Assembly: GCA_031771865.1 (NCBI GenBank) | Contig: JASISA010000025.1 | Span: forward strand, 1,550,001 to 1,614,000 | Length of the DNA stretch: 64,000 nt | Source of the DNA: Nothophaeocryptopus gaeumannii | Lineage: Eukaryota > Ascomycota > Dothideomycetes > Mycosphaerellales > Mycosphaerellaceae | Reading direction: 5' to 3' | Shown: positions 1 through 11,378 of the stretch, piece after piece | Layout: every line of letters begins with the position of its first letter | Position numbering within the stretch: the stretch's first letter is position 1 | The notes under the pieces: model-generated | What the model was told of the DNA's origin: nothing | Databases searched by the model: none | What the model saw: the letters and a program-made list of their open reading frames with translations, nothing else | Made by a program: the position numbers and the translations under genes

Positions 1-180
1 GCAGCTGCCGAGGGATTTCCCGCCAAGCGTCGAATCCTCTGGAGTTTAAACCATCCTTAACGACTTATCAGCGCACAACCGTGATGGGTAAGTGCTCGTA
101 CGGGAGTTAGCATGAAGTCGAAAGGCAATTGAGTTGATGCAGAGGATCACGTCTATGGCAGTGCTCTATACATTCCTTCA

Positions 181-1406
181 TCAGCTCTGGCTCAGAAGCC
201 ATTGTACTCCCTTCACCGAATCCTCAACATATTTCTTCGCCTGTGTCATCTTTGGGAATATGCTATTGAAGCCATGAGGTTGGCCCGGGTACACATCGAC
301 CTTCGTCTTGATTCCACAGTCCTCGCGAAGGATCTTCTCATAGAGAAGTCCCTCGTCTCTCAACGGATCCGCGCCGGCAATCTGGAAGTATGCAGTAGGG
401 AGATTCTTGTGACCGGTTGGGAAGAGCAGTGGAGAAAACAATGGATCGCCTCGGTCTCGCATCTCTGGGATATCTAAAAGGGGAGTGTCAGCATGTCCTT
501 CGCTCTGCATGTATATTCACACTCACAATTATCCGCAAACATGTCCTGTGCTTTCTCGCTCAAGATGTCTGCATTTGCCAATGCTGCGACGGATTTGAGG
601 TACGGCTTGTACTCCTCGGGGTAGAAGCTCTTGTGGACAATGGTTGGAATCATCAGGTGAGTACCAGTGAGGGGAGGTAAGCGCTCGTCGTCTCGCCATA
701 AGTGGCTGACGGTAGCTACCATATTACCACCTGCACTCGTGCCTCCAATGAAGAAGCCTTTCGATGGGTCGGCCCCAAGCTCGGTAGCGTTGGCAGCAGC
801 CTACAAGGACGAGTCAGCTCGGTGCTCTACTAAAGGACTTTGTTGTCTTACCCATCTAGTTGCGTCGTACACGTCGTTGTGGGCGGTGGGAAATTCCCAG
901 TCTGGGCCCAGTCGATAATCCACATTGGCGCAAGTAACTCCCAACTTACTGGCAAGCAATCGACACAGCAACTGCTCACTGACCAAGTCACCGAAACACC
1001 ATCCGCCTAGTTTGGTGTTAGAGGCCCGAAAGCTTTAGCGGGACTTGGGAAACTCACCTCCATGGTACATGATATACAGAGGGCTTCCGCCAGCAGGCTG
1101 GCTCTCTGGTGCATAAACACGGATAGTGATCTCAATGCCGTCTCTCATCTTGACTTTGTGGTCGGTCTCCTTGACACCCGGGATTACGCCCATGTCATCG
1201 CTAGCGGCTTGTTTTTGTGCGGTAAAGAACTTGACCATGGCCGGAATATCTGGGAAGACACCAAGGTCGGGTGCGCCTCCGGCGGCTTTGCACGACTAAG
1301 ACAGATCAGCTGAAAGCATCTCAATGCTGGCTCTGAAGATAGTACTCACCTCGACCCATTCTGGGTCTGGTGTTGCCAAGGACTCCCAATCTTTGATATC
1401 TACCAT
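181..1406 (-). CDS. Alpha/beta-hydrolase fold-3 esterase/lipase (HSL-like)
   Basis: Predicted carboxylester hydrolase of the hormone-sensitive-lipase group, about 338 aa, probably cytosolic because no signal peptide is visible. Five exons join in frame: 1350-1406, 1058-1295, 852-1006, 527-800 and 181-473, with GT-AG introns of 50-55 nt. The oxyanion-hole motif HGGGW near residue 98 is built across intron 2, which supports that junction. The nucleophile elbow GTSAGG lies near residue 172, and the C-terminal part holds the acid in GADPLRDEG and the histidine in GQPHGF, so the catalytic triad is complete. The start ATG at 1406 gives MVDIKDWESL. A FAD monooxygenase gene on the same strand ends about 490 bp upstream. 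The family includes steroid, lactone and xenobiotic esterases, so the substrate cannot be assigned. Confidence 0.85.
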
Positions 1407-1894
1407 TGTTGCGGACGATGCGTTCTACTATCTTTAGCCGTATCTAGCGTGTCTGAATAGTCAGTGAGAGGGATCAATGAAAGAGGCAAACAAGGCAGAT
1501 CAACTTATACTCTGATACTGTGGTCAGCTCTCGGCTAAGGAGAGAGAGACGATCCGTCTAGTGTGCTAGGCTCGCTCCGCCTCGGTATCGCGATCGATGG
1601 AGAGTTGTTGCACACCACCAACAGAACTTACAGAAGGCGTAAGAGGGGCCGCTGCAGGTTGGGCCTTGGCGCCAAGCAAATGCGGCTGCGCTCGTTTTCT
1701 CGAAGTGATCCTCGTACAGTACCATCCTTCTGGATGACAATTCCTCCATCTATTTGCTTATGAAGGGTACGCATTACTCAATGACTAGGGAAAATCAACG
1801 TTTCGTTGTCATTGACACATTTCGGCTCATTGCTGCCGGCTCTATCGCGGACAATGACCACCTTCTCGACGGACCACCACAATTCCCGAAGGCC
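1407..1894. other. Intergenic, 0.5 kb
   Basis: Gap between the monooxygenase stop and the hydrolase start. Short open frames lie on both strands but none shows a recognisable domain. It should hold the hydrolase promoter and the monooxygenase 3' end. Confidence 0.5.
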
Positions 1895-3287
1895 TCAGTC
1901 CGCATCACGGGCGGCAACAGCTTCTGCCGCTTTCCTATATCCAGTCCTGAACATTGTACTATCCTTCATTTTCTCCATGCCCCTCGACGCTTGAGACTGC
2001 TCGTACGAAAGTTGCACTTCTTGAGCCCCGCGAGGTCTCATCTCATCCTCATGGGATGAGATGGATTGAATCAGGGGTCTGTCTCCAGAGACTGTCGAGA
2101 CCACGGCATCCACCAATTCAGAGGCATCCTTGATTGCATTGTTAAGACCTTGGCCTCGATCTGCGGCCCACGTTAGCTTCCTTGATATCTATATTCGCAC
2201 CAAGGGATGGACTCACGAGGCAACATCGGATGCGCAGCGTCGCCAGCAAGGGTCACTCTCCCTGCACGATTATCCCACTTCAAGGTAGGAGCCCATTGCT
2301 TGCCCGGCCAAATTGGAATTTCCGCGTCATCGCTCACAGCGAGCCCAGCGGTCCTGTACGGCTCGCAGAACTTCCCCATACGATCTTTGAAGAATTTCAT
2401 CCTCACTGCGGGATCTTGAAGATCACTAGCGTACGGTGGGCCATGCCAGGACGTATACACTTGGAACTTCCAATCCTTGGTATCGTTCGGATCAGGAACA
2501 TCCAGCGTTGCCAAAAGAGCCCCGCCAGTCTTGGAGTCGAAGCACAGTTTCACGATGGGGTGGATTGATCGAAGGTGATGTGCCTGCTCTGGCGTGTAAC
2601 CACCATATGGGAAGTTGATCAGAGTGAGGCCGGTGTCCTCCAATTCAGCAGCTTCCGGTCCCACAAGGAACTCGCGGACTTTCGAGTGCGAGCCATCAGC
2701 GCCGATGATAAGATTACCAGTCTCGGAGGTACCGTCCAGGAACTTCAGCCGAACCTGATCATCCCCAACAGGCTCGACATTCTGGAGGCGCTTCTCAAAT
2801 TTAATATTGAGATCCTCACCTTCAGTCAGAAACTTGCGCAGCTTTTTCCGCGACACTCGGTTCATCCGATCATTCACTGGGATCCATTTCAACACTTCAC
2901 CAGTTGTTGCGTTCATCCACGGCGTTGGCTCAAATACTTCATAGCTCGGATCAACCAAAGGTTCCTTCATTCGAGCGTGCAGGTGAGGCGGTAGGATCTT
3001 CTCCAGATACTCTCTACCCCAGTGTAGGAGCATGCCTGCGTTAACTGTCAGTGTGACAATGTTAAAGGCTGGTTGAGCCGTAAGTACCCCAATCTCGTGT
3101 CTTGTGTACGAAGTCATACTCGCTTTCTCTTTCGAAAATTGTATATTTGATGCCATGCTACTTCTACTCTCAGTCATCGTCTCTAGTAGATGTTTCCACA
3201 CTCACTCACTTTCTTCAGCCCGGTGGCTATAGCGAGGCCACAATTTCCGCCACCGACGATAAGCACGTGAAAGTCTTCTTTGGCCAT
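1895..3287 (-). CDS. FAD-dependent aromatic-type monooxygenase
   Basis: Flavoprotein monooxygenase of the p-hydroxybenzoate-hydroxylase type (FAD_binding_3), about 410 aa. Four exons are inferred: 3210-3287, 3088-3157, 2217-3035 and 1895-2160, with introns of 52, 52 and 56 nt. The N-terminus shows the dinucleotide fold VLIVGGGNCG. Removing intron 1 gives KKHGIKYTIFERE and removing intron 2 gives RDWGMLLHWG, both typical of the family. The NAD(P)H/FAD motif GADGSHSKVR lies mid-protein and the second FAD motif AGDAAHPMLPHRGQG spans intron 3. The start at MAKEDFH is chosen because it places the Rossmann glycine motif at residues 12-17. The family hydroxylates or epoxidises aromatic and polyketide substrates with NAD(P)H and O2. 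No polyketide or non-ribosomal synthase is nearby, so the substrate is unknown. Confidence 0.87.
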
Positions 3288-3624
3288 TCCGGTAAGTGAT
3301 GTCGACAAACTTGAAGTGGACTCCTGATTCTTGGTTTTGAGAACATCAGCAGAGTCGACATACTTAACGCAGCTGTGCGGATGTTCGGCCCTCCGAGGAT
3401 GGTCGCTTGATCCTTCTGCTAACCAGATGTGGTAGGCTGTCTTAGTCAGGATACGCAACAGGACTGATGAACTCCTTATACTCCACCATTTCCATTTGTA
3501 TCCGAAAGGAGCTCGCTGCGGGTTGCATTCCAAGTCGTGTCGATGCTACGCGCATCTGCAATGCCGAAGCCCCAGAGACCAGGATCCATGTCACATCCTT
3601 CAAGTATGTGAAGTCCATGGCTGT
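3288..3624. other. Intergenic, 0.34 kb
   Basis: Upstream region of the monooxygenase. The monooxygenase frame stays open for about 80 codons upstream of the chosen ATG without family-like sequence, so it is treated as 5' UTR or promoter. Confidence 0.4.
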
Positions 3625-4370
3625 TCAAGCGATTGCCCAGGCGTGCACAACCTCACTGATCTCCCTCACTGTCCATCCGTCGAATTCGCGCCGCGCCTGG
3701 ATCTCCTTCACCTTCTCCCGAGCAACTCGGAACTTAGCTGGCACGGTGCCTGACACTTGCGCCGTCTGCGCCAGTTTGTAAAGAGCGAAGTCCTCCAGCC
3801 TCGTCCGATAGCGTCCACGAACGTACAAAGACCAATTTAGTGGCCTCGTGTGAATCGTGATAGGGATCTCCTGTCCGGTATAGTGTCGCAGGCAAAACCG
3901 GACACGACTGGCTTTGAATCTCGGGGCGTTGACGTCGTACAGCCACGGGAGTTCGTCGCGCAGGTACTCGCGTGGTGGTGCAGACTTATCGCGAGGCTGG
4001 CCCAGAAAGCTGATGTCTTCGAGGTCGACGACCCACATGCGGCCGGCAATGGCGTCGGAGATGGCCTGTTGTAGCACAGCGCAAAGGTCTCGGTTCGGAA
4101 GCGGTAGCAGACTCGCGTTATCGATGGTCGCTATAATCTGGACAGGCGGATACCGTACACGCCGACATTGTGAAGAATGTGATAGGTCAACGGCGGTAGC
4201 TTGTAGTCGGTCAAGGCGAGGTCGTAGATCTGGGAGCGTACTTTGATGGGAAGCCGGAAGAAGTGGCAACTCGTGTCCTTCTGACTCTTGTTGTCGCCGT
4301 GCGGCTCCGCGGGTGAGGGCGCCATTGCGAGCGTGCAGTGTGTCTTGAAGTTTCCGTGTTCGCTCGACAC
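3625..4370 (-). pseudogene. 2EXR/F-box-like protein, frame-broken
   Basis: The N-terminal frame (from 4370, MSSEHGNFK) carries the typical motif FFRLPIKVRSQIYDLAL, which resembles the 2EXR domain of fungal proteins with the LP..VR..IY signature. That frame stops at about 4131. The adjacent minus frame continues with PPVQIIATIDNASLLPL and MWVVDLEDISFL and runs to a stop at 3625. The two halves look like one gene that needs a one-base shift near 4135-4175. No intron of acceptable length with proper borders bridges them. A recent pseudogene and a sequence error are both possible. The C-terminal half ends in a basic, helical stretch without a known motif. A second 2EXR-like gene lies 1.1 kb away on the other strand, so the two may derive from an old family expansion. 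Confidence 0.5.
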
Positions 4371-5441
4371 CTGCGAGCTGGAAGAAAAGTGTCAATCACT
4401 AAGGCGTTGGCGAAACTTTACATTTGCAAATGCGGTGGTCAGTGCGCCAAGCTTGTCCTTGACATGTGAAATGGAAGAGATGGCTGGTCAGCACATATTG
4501 CCAGTCGCGCTGTTCACTCATTGCGATGGCATTTAATGCCGGAAAAGGTCGCTGGAACGTAAGTCATCTTCATCAACAGGATAAGACGCTGTCATCGTTC
4601 CAGTCGCGAGTCTCTTGCAGCCATCCTCGGTACGCATGCTCGGCTACTGCGAGCCAGCATTTTCCCTCCATACCCATCGTGTCCACATCGCACAGCACTC
4701 AGTGATGGCTGTAGGATGACCTTCGGTGGGATCTAGTCATTGTAGATACATGTCACGACGATGGTGCTCGTACCTTCTCTCCGATGTCAAACCCCCCTGT
4801 AGGGCTCTTGCCCGTTGCCAAGACAACCAACGAATTGCAGGCGCGTACATCTTCCACTCAGCACGAACACAGACCGTATACAGCTCCAGACGATCAAGAA
4901 CTCGCAACTGGAGCCTCACGGAGCAGCGGACCTGGCTGAGCCAGCGCCGGAGCAAGAGCATGGGTCAAGAGAAGATACCGGCCTTGTGCCAGCGTCCAGA
5001 CGAGCCATGGCCGAACGAAATGTACAGCGCGTGCATCGAAACGCAGCATTTGCCAGCAAAAGCCATGGCCCGCATCAAGTGCGCTGAGACGTCGAAGACA
5101 GTTGCAAGAAGAGACAGCTCGCGCAATATGAAGAGCAGCAGAGACTGAGCACTCGATGCGGATCTCGCGGCCCTCGACACGCATGTATCATCATACACGC
5201 ATGCGCGCATGCTGAGCACGAATGGGAGTATAAGTTTGAGCTCGCTGTGCGGCTCAGCAGCTTTAGAAGTACGTCTGATGGACTTGACCAGTGGGTCAGT
5301 CTTGGTTTTGGATGACAACAGCTTGAAGCTTTTCAGGATTTTCAAGCACTCTCACTCTCACCTTGTCGCGCTCTCTTCGAGACACTGACCTAGCCTTCGT
5401 CATCAACAACCCTTTCGACCTGACAGAGGAAGCCAACCACG
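4371..5441. other. Intergenic, 1.1 kb, between divergent 2EXR-like genes
   Basis: Shared upstream region of the two divergent 2EXR-like genes. Several overlapping open frames of 75-140 codons occur on both strands, none with a domain or consistent intron structure. I see no gene here. Confidence 0.45.
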
Positions 5442-6173
5442 ATGAAACCATCGGCGCATCTCCTTTCTCTTCCCCAAGAGCTTCGAGACTTCATATACGA
5501 CCATGTCTTTTTGCCGACGCGCATCAAATACATCAGCACCGACGTAGCGAACAAGGTTTACTACACCCTACCGCCACGCTTGGGCGCTGTCTGCAAGCAA
5601 GTTCGCTATGAAATCGGCAACAAGTATTATCGGGGCAAAAGAAGACGGGCCATTATCGATTTTCTGGCCGAGCGCATGATTATCCAACATGGGTTCGCGC
5701 TTGAATTGCCTAGCAACCCAGAGTACAGCCACGTCTGCTTAGCATACGATGCTTCTCGGCAGCTGAAGATACTGGGCCGTCCAAGAGATCTGCCACACCT
5801 TAATAGGCTTCCACATTCACGAGATCGCGACTCAATCAGGCCGCTTCTTGCATTCTCATCCGTCTATGGAATGCATGGACTACAGATTACCGAAGAAGGG
5901 TGCACCCTGCTTCTCATGGAACTCCTTCTGAGACTTCTTTCCTTGCATCTACAGAAAGAGTCTATGTCTGCAGAATACGACCACAAAGGTCTCTTCTTCT
6001 TAGGGCTCCTCAGATGGCTGAAAAGCACCGATCACCCCAAGCTCTTGGAAGCCTACCTGTACCTATGCCCGCAGCCGCCCCAGCTTCCCCAGGCACAGGA
6101 TGCCTCCGCGGTGGTGCTCATGCACGTCTACCACATGCTCAATCGCCTGGAAAGCAAGCGAAAGCAATTGTGA
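5442..6173 (+). CDS. 2EXR/F-box-like domain protein
   Basis: Single-exon protein of 243 aa. The N-terminus LSLPQELRDFIYDHV is the usual 2EXR-type opening (LP.E.R..IY). It is followed by KYISTDVANKVYYTLPPRLGAVCKQVRYEIGNKYY, written here in pieces: the segment LGAVCKQVRYEI matches the LL.VC.QVR.E pattern of these fungal proteins. The rest is leucine-rich and helical with no catalytic motif. Members of this group are numerous in filamentous ascomycetes and mostly uncharacterised. An adaptor role like that of F-box proteins is only suspected. The start ATG at 5442 is the first in the frame and sits seven residues before the motif. A frame-broken relative lies on the opposite strand upstream. Confidence 0.7.
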   Translation: MKPSAHLLSLPQELRDFIYDHVFLPTRIKYISTDVANKVYYTLPPRLGAVCKQVRYEIGNKYYRGKRRRAIIDFLAERMIIQHGFALELPSNPEYSHVCLAYDASRQLKILGRPRDLPHLNRLPHSRDRDSIRPLLAFSSVYGMHGLQITEEGCTLLLMELLLRLLSLHLQKESMSAEYDHKGLFFLGLLRWLKSTDHPKLLEAYLYLCPQPPQLPQAQDASAVVLMHVYHMLNRLESKRKQL

Positions 6174-6601
6174 TATTGCCGTGCTACAAAGCCTTTTCTG
6201 CGCGCTTCTTCATACCGCTGCAGTCCACTGCCGGCACAGCAAAGCCTTGGTCAATCAGGAAGACTCGCTCCTTTTTGATAAGAGAAAGCATGCCGCGCGA
6301 ATGCAATCCGGACCGACAAGATGTCTAATCAGTCTCGAGAGCAATGCCACTGAACAGAGGTGATGAGGTGCTGTTGATATGTTCGGCATTTAGCAGTTAG
6401 CTCCGCAATCGGTGGGAAGCTTCAGCGCTGGACGATCCAAGGACCTGCAGCTATTCCAAACCCTCAGGCTAAATGGCAATGATGTAACTAGCGCAGAGAG
6501 CTCTCAATATCCAATGTCTTCACACTCACAGCTCGAATGCAACACACTGCAATCATAATACCACACCCCACCAATCCTCACACAATACCGAACACTTCAA
6601 A
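6174..6601. other. Intergenic, 0.43 kb (glutathione transferase promoter)
   Basis: Region between the 2EXR-like stop and the transferase start. The last 60 bases are rich in C, A and T (CACAC/CATAC), which is common just upstream of fungal start codons. No clear TATA box is seen. Confidence 0.4.
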
Positions 6602-7355
6602 ATGGTCCTCACGGTCCACCACCTCGGCCACTCGCAATCCGACCGTGTCGTCTGGCTGTGCGAAGAACTCGGCCTTAACTATAACCTCAAAGTCTACAAA
6701 CGCAGTCCCGTTCTCGCACCCGCCGAATACAAAGCTCTCCACCCCATCGGCGCCGCGCCCGTAATCGAAGACGACAACGGCGTCAAACTCGCCGAAACCG
6801 AAGCCTGCTTCGAATGGATCATAAACAAGCACGGCAATGGCAAGTTTGCTGTGAAGCCGAGCGAGAAGAATTATGCGGATTATTTGTATTGGTACCATGT
6901 GACGAATGGGACTTTCCAGCCTGCTGTCGGGAGGGTGATGGCACTGGGGATGGCGGGGGTGGATAAGGAGGAGGCTACGAGGAAGAGGTATGAGGATAAA
7001 ATTCATCAGGTTGTTGGGTTCATTGATGAGAGGTTGAGGACGGTGCCGTATTTGGCTGGCGAGGAGATTACTGGTATGGAAAGCCACTCTGATACTGACA
7101 TGTGATGATCGATGTATGCTGACTATTGTGTGTACAGCTGCCGATATAATGGTCGTCTTCTCTTTGACGACGATGCGCGAATTCTGCCCGGTTGATCTGA
7201 GCGCTTATCAGAATGTGTTGGCGTATGTGCAGAAGCTGGTTGCGAGGCCGGCGTATCAGAAGTACTTGCAGAAGGGCGATCCGGATATCGATATTCAGAA
7301 GTTTGTGCAGGGACCACCGCCTCCTCTTTTTGCGGCTTTTGCTGGTCACAAGTAG
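6602..7355 (+). CDS. Glutathione S-transferase
   Basis: Cytosolic-type glutathione S-transferase of about 229 aa in two exons (6602-7073 and 7138-7355) with a 64-nt GT-AG intron. The N-terminal thioredoxin-like domain reads VHHLGHSQSDRVVWLCEELG, followed by the cis-proline region GAAPVIEDDNG and the glutathione-binding ETEA (usually E-S-x-A). The second exon supplies the end of the helical C-terminal domain with LSAYQNVLAYVQKLVARPAYQK. The family conjugates glutathione to electrophiles or reduces peroxides. The short active-site stretch LGHSQSDR offers serine as the likely catalytic residue. Splicing restores EEITAADIMVVFSL, which fits the family. The permease gene ends only 123 bp downstream in convergent orientation. 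Confidence 0.9.
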
Positions 7356-7478
7356 AGTTAAGTAAAATTGGCCGCAAGGCATACTAGAGGCCCAGCGAAA
7401 GCGTTGGAATCTCCACTTCAAATCTTGATCGAGTCTATATGGCAAGACATTTTGCAGCTCTGTCGTACACTGTTCTCT

Positions 7479-9244
7479 TCAAACCTCTTTCGTTGCCTTG
7501 AGATCGTGCTCCGTATCAACCATGACAGGCATCGGCTCTTCGCCAAATAACATCTTACTCCGGATATATTCAGGCAACGGCTGATCATCGAGGAAGAAGC
7601 CCTCAGTTGGGACCATGTTCTCCCATTCCTTGCTCTCGTTCTCATGTCTCCCTTGCGGATATACCTGCACAGGCCAGATGAGGCAAGCCACGTAGTAAGT
7701 TACGGCAGCAGCGGAGAATGACAAGATGAAGCCACAGTTGTAGATGTTGACAGCAGTCTGGCTGATCGAACCTGGATTGATCGCGCCTGAGATACCAGAG
7801 ATGACCAGCACAACACCGGCAACCCAGGCCGCGAAGGCACGCAGATTGAAGCCCCTGGTGTAGAAGTATGGTGATGTTGAGTCCGGTCGGTAAAGGGAGG
7901 GAACGTGGAGATTGCCCTTTCTAACGACGAAGTAGTCGACAATAGCGACCGCGACGACGGGCGTAATGAAGCATATGTAGCTTCCAAGAAAGGTCAAGAA
8001 GTTCTTAGCGGAATTGACCAGCAGCCAAGGCACGATTGGCCAGCACAACAGGTGGCAGATGATCATGCCTCGCTTGATGGTGAAGTACTTCGGAAATAGT
8101 CCAGAGAGATCACAGCCGACTGGGATTGCATTGCTGGAGACGTTCGTGACGATAGTTGCGAAGCACTGGATGAAGGCGCCGAGGAATATGAGTGTGCGAG
8201 CTCCCGGCCCGTAGAACTCTTCAAGTACTCTTGAGTAGAAGTCCCACAGATTCCAGTCTGCGACGCCAAAGTGCTTCGACTCTGCGGCAGTGGTGAAGAG
8301 GCCCAGCATGACAACGGCAGGTTTGCTGAGGAATAGTCCTAGAGTGAGAGGTCCAACATCGCTTGGCTTGTTCCCGTACCGAGCTAGATCGGCTATGTTG
8401 ACCATCGGCGGAACGACTCCAGACACGACGGTGTTGATAGCCTTCATGAATCCCCAGCCGAGTTCAGACCCAGTAATCTCCTTCTTTCCCAGGCTGAGGT
8501 CCACACCGTTGAACTTGACAAGCGCCCAGATCATTGTGGCGATATACGCGATCGGCGATAAGACGCTCTTGACGACGAACAGCGGACCGGCTTTGCTCGG
8601 ATGCAGCCACGCGAAGGGGAACTGAAATAGCCACGTCAAGAAGAAGGCCACCATTTGTGCGGTGGTTATGCCGGCTGATTCGGGGAGGTGGTTTGGGATG
8701 TTGGCCCAAGAGCTGCCGAAGATGCAGTGTAGCGAGACGGCCATCAAGCGGGAGGCGTAGTATGTCTGTGTTCCCATGTAGAAGATGGCGACACGGCGCG
8801 GATGAAGATGAACCAGAGTGAGCCATAGATGCCTGCACTGACGCGAGCCCAGACCGGGAAACTGTGCAGCGTGTCCTGTCAGTATTGAGCACACGATGCT
8901 TGATGCATATTGGCTTCTTACCCGATATGGTAGAATACTGGTCCTCTTGCATTGAAGAATAATACCAGACAGCAGAGACCTGTTCCAACAAAAGATGCAA
9001 TGATGATGGTCCACCAAGTCAGGCCGATGGAGAAGAGCGTTGATCCGATGTTATAGGTCGTTGGTGAAAATGCGATACTGAATTGGAAGGCAAAGTAGTA
9101 CCAAGGCGACCAACCACGTTGCTGAGGTGGTGTCGGTTCAAGGTCAACATTGGACCACTTCCCGTACGTCTTCTCCCCCTCCTGCTCCTGCTGGGTCTGC
9201 TTGACCTCGACGAGGCCTTTGACTCGTCTCGAAAAGGAAGTCAT
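7479..9244 (-). CDS. NCS1-family nucleobase/allantoin permease, frame break inside
   Basis: Membrane transporter of the nucleobase-cation-symport-1 family (uracil, allantoin, uridine or thiamine carriers such as yeast Fur4 and Dal4). Exon 1 is 8922-9244 and exon 2 is 7479-8861, with a 60-nt intron. The N-terminus has the family motif WSNVDLEPTPPQQRGWSPWYY in two overlapping parts (WSNVDLEPTP and RGWSPWYYFAFQFS). About 12 hydrophobic segments follow, with NTVVSGVVPPMVNIADLARY in the middle and a polar C-tail. Near 8791-8795 the conserved run GSLWFIFIRAV must shift by one base to continue as VAIFYMGTQTYY, so one base appears missing. The gene is otherwise intact. It is either a very recent pseudogene or a sequence error. 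The substrate cannot be told. Confidence 0.82.
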
Positions 9245-11378
9245 GATTGTTGAAAATGAATGAAATAGACTTTGAGCCAGCCTTACCTTGCAGCAACTAC
9301 CTTTCCGTCTTCATATCCAAAGTCTGTAGTGGTAAGAGCGTCCGCCGAACAATATCCTTCATGGCGAGAGAGATCTGAGATAGGCAGACGTCCCTGGGAG
9401 ATAGACAAGACTGCCGAGTCGTCACGTTCCGTCCTCCGTGTTCTGCGTGGCGATAGGATGATGATCGGGCGCAGATAACGATTGATCCTCGCCGGGGAGC
9501 TGCTGCTCTTGATGACTTTGGCCGTGAGTAATGAAGAGACTACCCGGAGTATGTCCCTACAATAGCGGGCAGAAATAGTTCTCGTATTTGCTTCAAGATG
9601 GTTTCATGAAGTCGTCCATAAATCGAGGCCTGATGGTCCATCATGGTGGGTGGCTTCACGGCTTGCCAAGGTCAAGGTCGTACAATGCATCGCTCCGTTC
9701 GCGTCCGTTCCCCGTGAAGAACAAGCTCCGGTCTGCAGTACAGGATGGAATCGACAGCAGTACATGTATTGTAGATGTAGATGGATCTGGTGCCGTCCGA
9801 TGGTAGCCGTGAAGAAGCGATTCGCCTCTTCTGCAAGTCAGGTGTGCCTTGTTGGTGCAGTAGTTGCGAACGAGTGGGATGCTGGACCAAAGTCTGTTCT
9901 TGGCGTCATCTGCATGTTCGCCTCGGAGCATTGCCGACATCCTGTGCCTGTGCAGCGTCCGCCTCGGTCCACAGATGTCCGCCTAAATTTACTGGCAGTA
10001 ACGAGGAGGAGAGCGATGTCTCTTGGCAGTGCTGCCACCTCGCGGCAATTCGATACGACTGCAGCGCCGCGTCGTCCACAAGCGGAATGGTGCAACAAGC
10101 CCCGGTGAGCATCACCCGCCGTCCTCGTGGCTTTCGCTGGCAGAGGCGCCTTCCTTTTCTGCGGTGGCGTGCGCGGGGCGTCCGCTCACGGAATCATCTC
10201 ACACTACACTATCTTCTTTGTCTCCAGCTTGTCATGGACTACTAGAATGCAGGCTGAAGAGAGACCCGGACGGCAGATGATGATCTGGACTTCAACCGAC
10301 GGAAAGGTGATTTCAGCTGAGCAAGGGTTTCACAGGTACGAGTTCACCCATGAAGGAGACCCATGAAAATAGCAATTGAAGAATGGCACGTTCACGGCAG
10401 CGCCACCAAGTCCGACGGGATTGATTGGACACAAAGAGCCGCAGCTCTGGTCAAGGACGGTGGATGTGGATGTGGGAACGCATCGGCTCGCTGCGTTGCC
10501 TTGTTGGCTCGTCGGGCTCAGGCTCAGGCTCGCTAATAATCCAGCGATGCGGACTGCGGACTGCGCAGGTGCGAAGGAACGCAGACCCGCCTGACAAAGA
10601 CATACAGTATTGGCATCTCTTGGGGAAGCGGCAGGTGGGTAGGGGTGGTGTCATACAACTGCAGCCCGCATCCTCCTTTTTGGGCGTGCCGTGCTCGATC
10701 CCGCTGCTTGGGCTTCGACTTCGAGTCCCTCTTCTGCTTCTGCCTCTGCCTCTGCCTCTCTTCTGCCCGTCTCTGATGAGACAGCATCGACGGGCGGGTC
10801 CAGCGTGACCTGCCAGCAGTTTCGCGACACGTCGTTGACGCCGTGTGAAACGCCTCGTTTAGGTTCACATGGGACGAGGGACGAGGTAGCCACAGATTCC
10901 GAGCTTAATCACAGCACACGCCTCGCCCTGTGGGATTCTGGTCTGTGGTGCACTCCACTGCGATGCTCTCTGGCTGGATCGCTGTTCGCTAGCGCGTGTC
11001 TAGTACTGTACACAACGAGCCCGTACCTCGAACCTGATGTCTGCACCTGTCCTGCTTCGTCCACCGTTCATTGTTCCGCGCTACGCCTCACGCCTTTCCC
11101 CTGCTAGCAGCAGTCACTCCTTGAGCCGTCACACTCGTGAAGCCGTCTGGGACCCTCGTCACGCGGCTGCTGGGCATGTCTCGTAGCAAACATCTGCGTT
11201 AGCCAGCCGTTAAGGTCAGTCCGTCTTCCGTGGGAACGTCATGCTTCCGATGTCGACAGCTGCTCATTGTTGCCCAGGTTTGTGGCGTTACAGCAAAGCA
11301 AGCACATGGCTTCTTTGAAAAGCTCTCTGTATTCTCCCAGGACCAGTACACCATAGTCTGACCGACACCGAAGACGCA
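9245..11378. other. Gene-poor interval, 2.1 kb, between divergent genes
   Basis: Divergent promoter space of the permease and the ELL-like gene. Many overlapping short frames occur on both strands, which is normal for GC-balanced sequence, and none has a domain. A CT-rich imperfect hexamer repeat lies near 10730-10764. Nothing else is supported. Confidence 0.45.
10730..10764. repeat. Imperfect (TGCCTC)n simple repeat
   Basis: Short run of CTTCTG and TGCCTC hexamers within the divergent intergenic region. It is a low-complexity pyrimidine tract on the + strand with no evident role. Confidence 0.5.
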
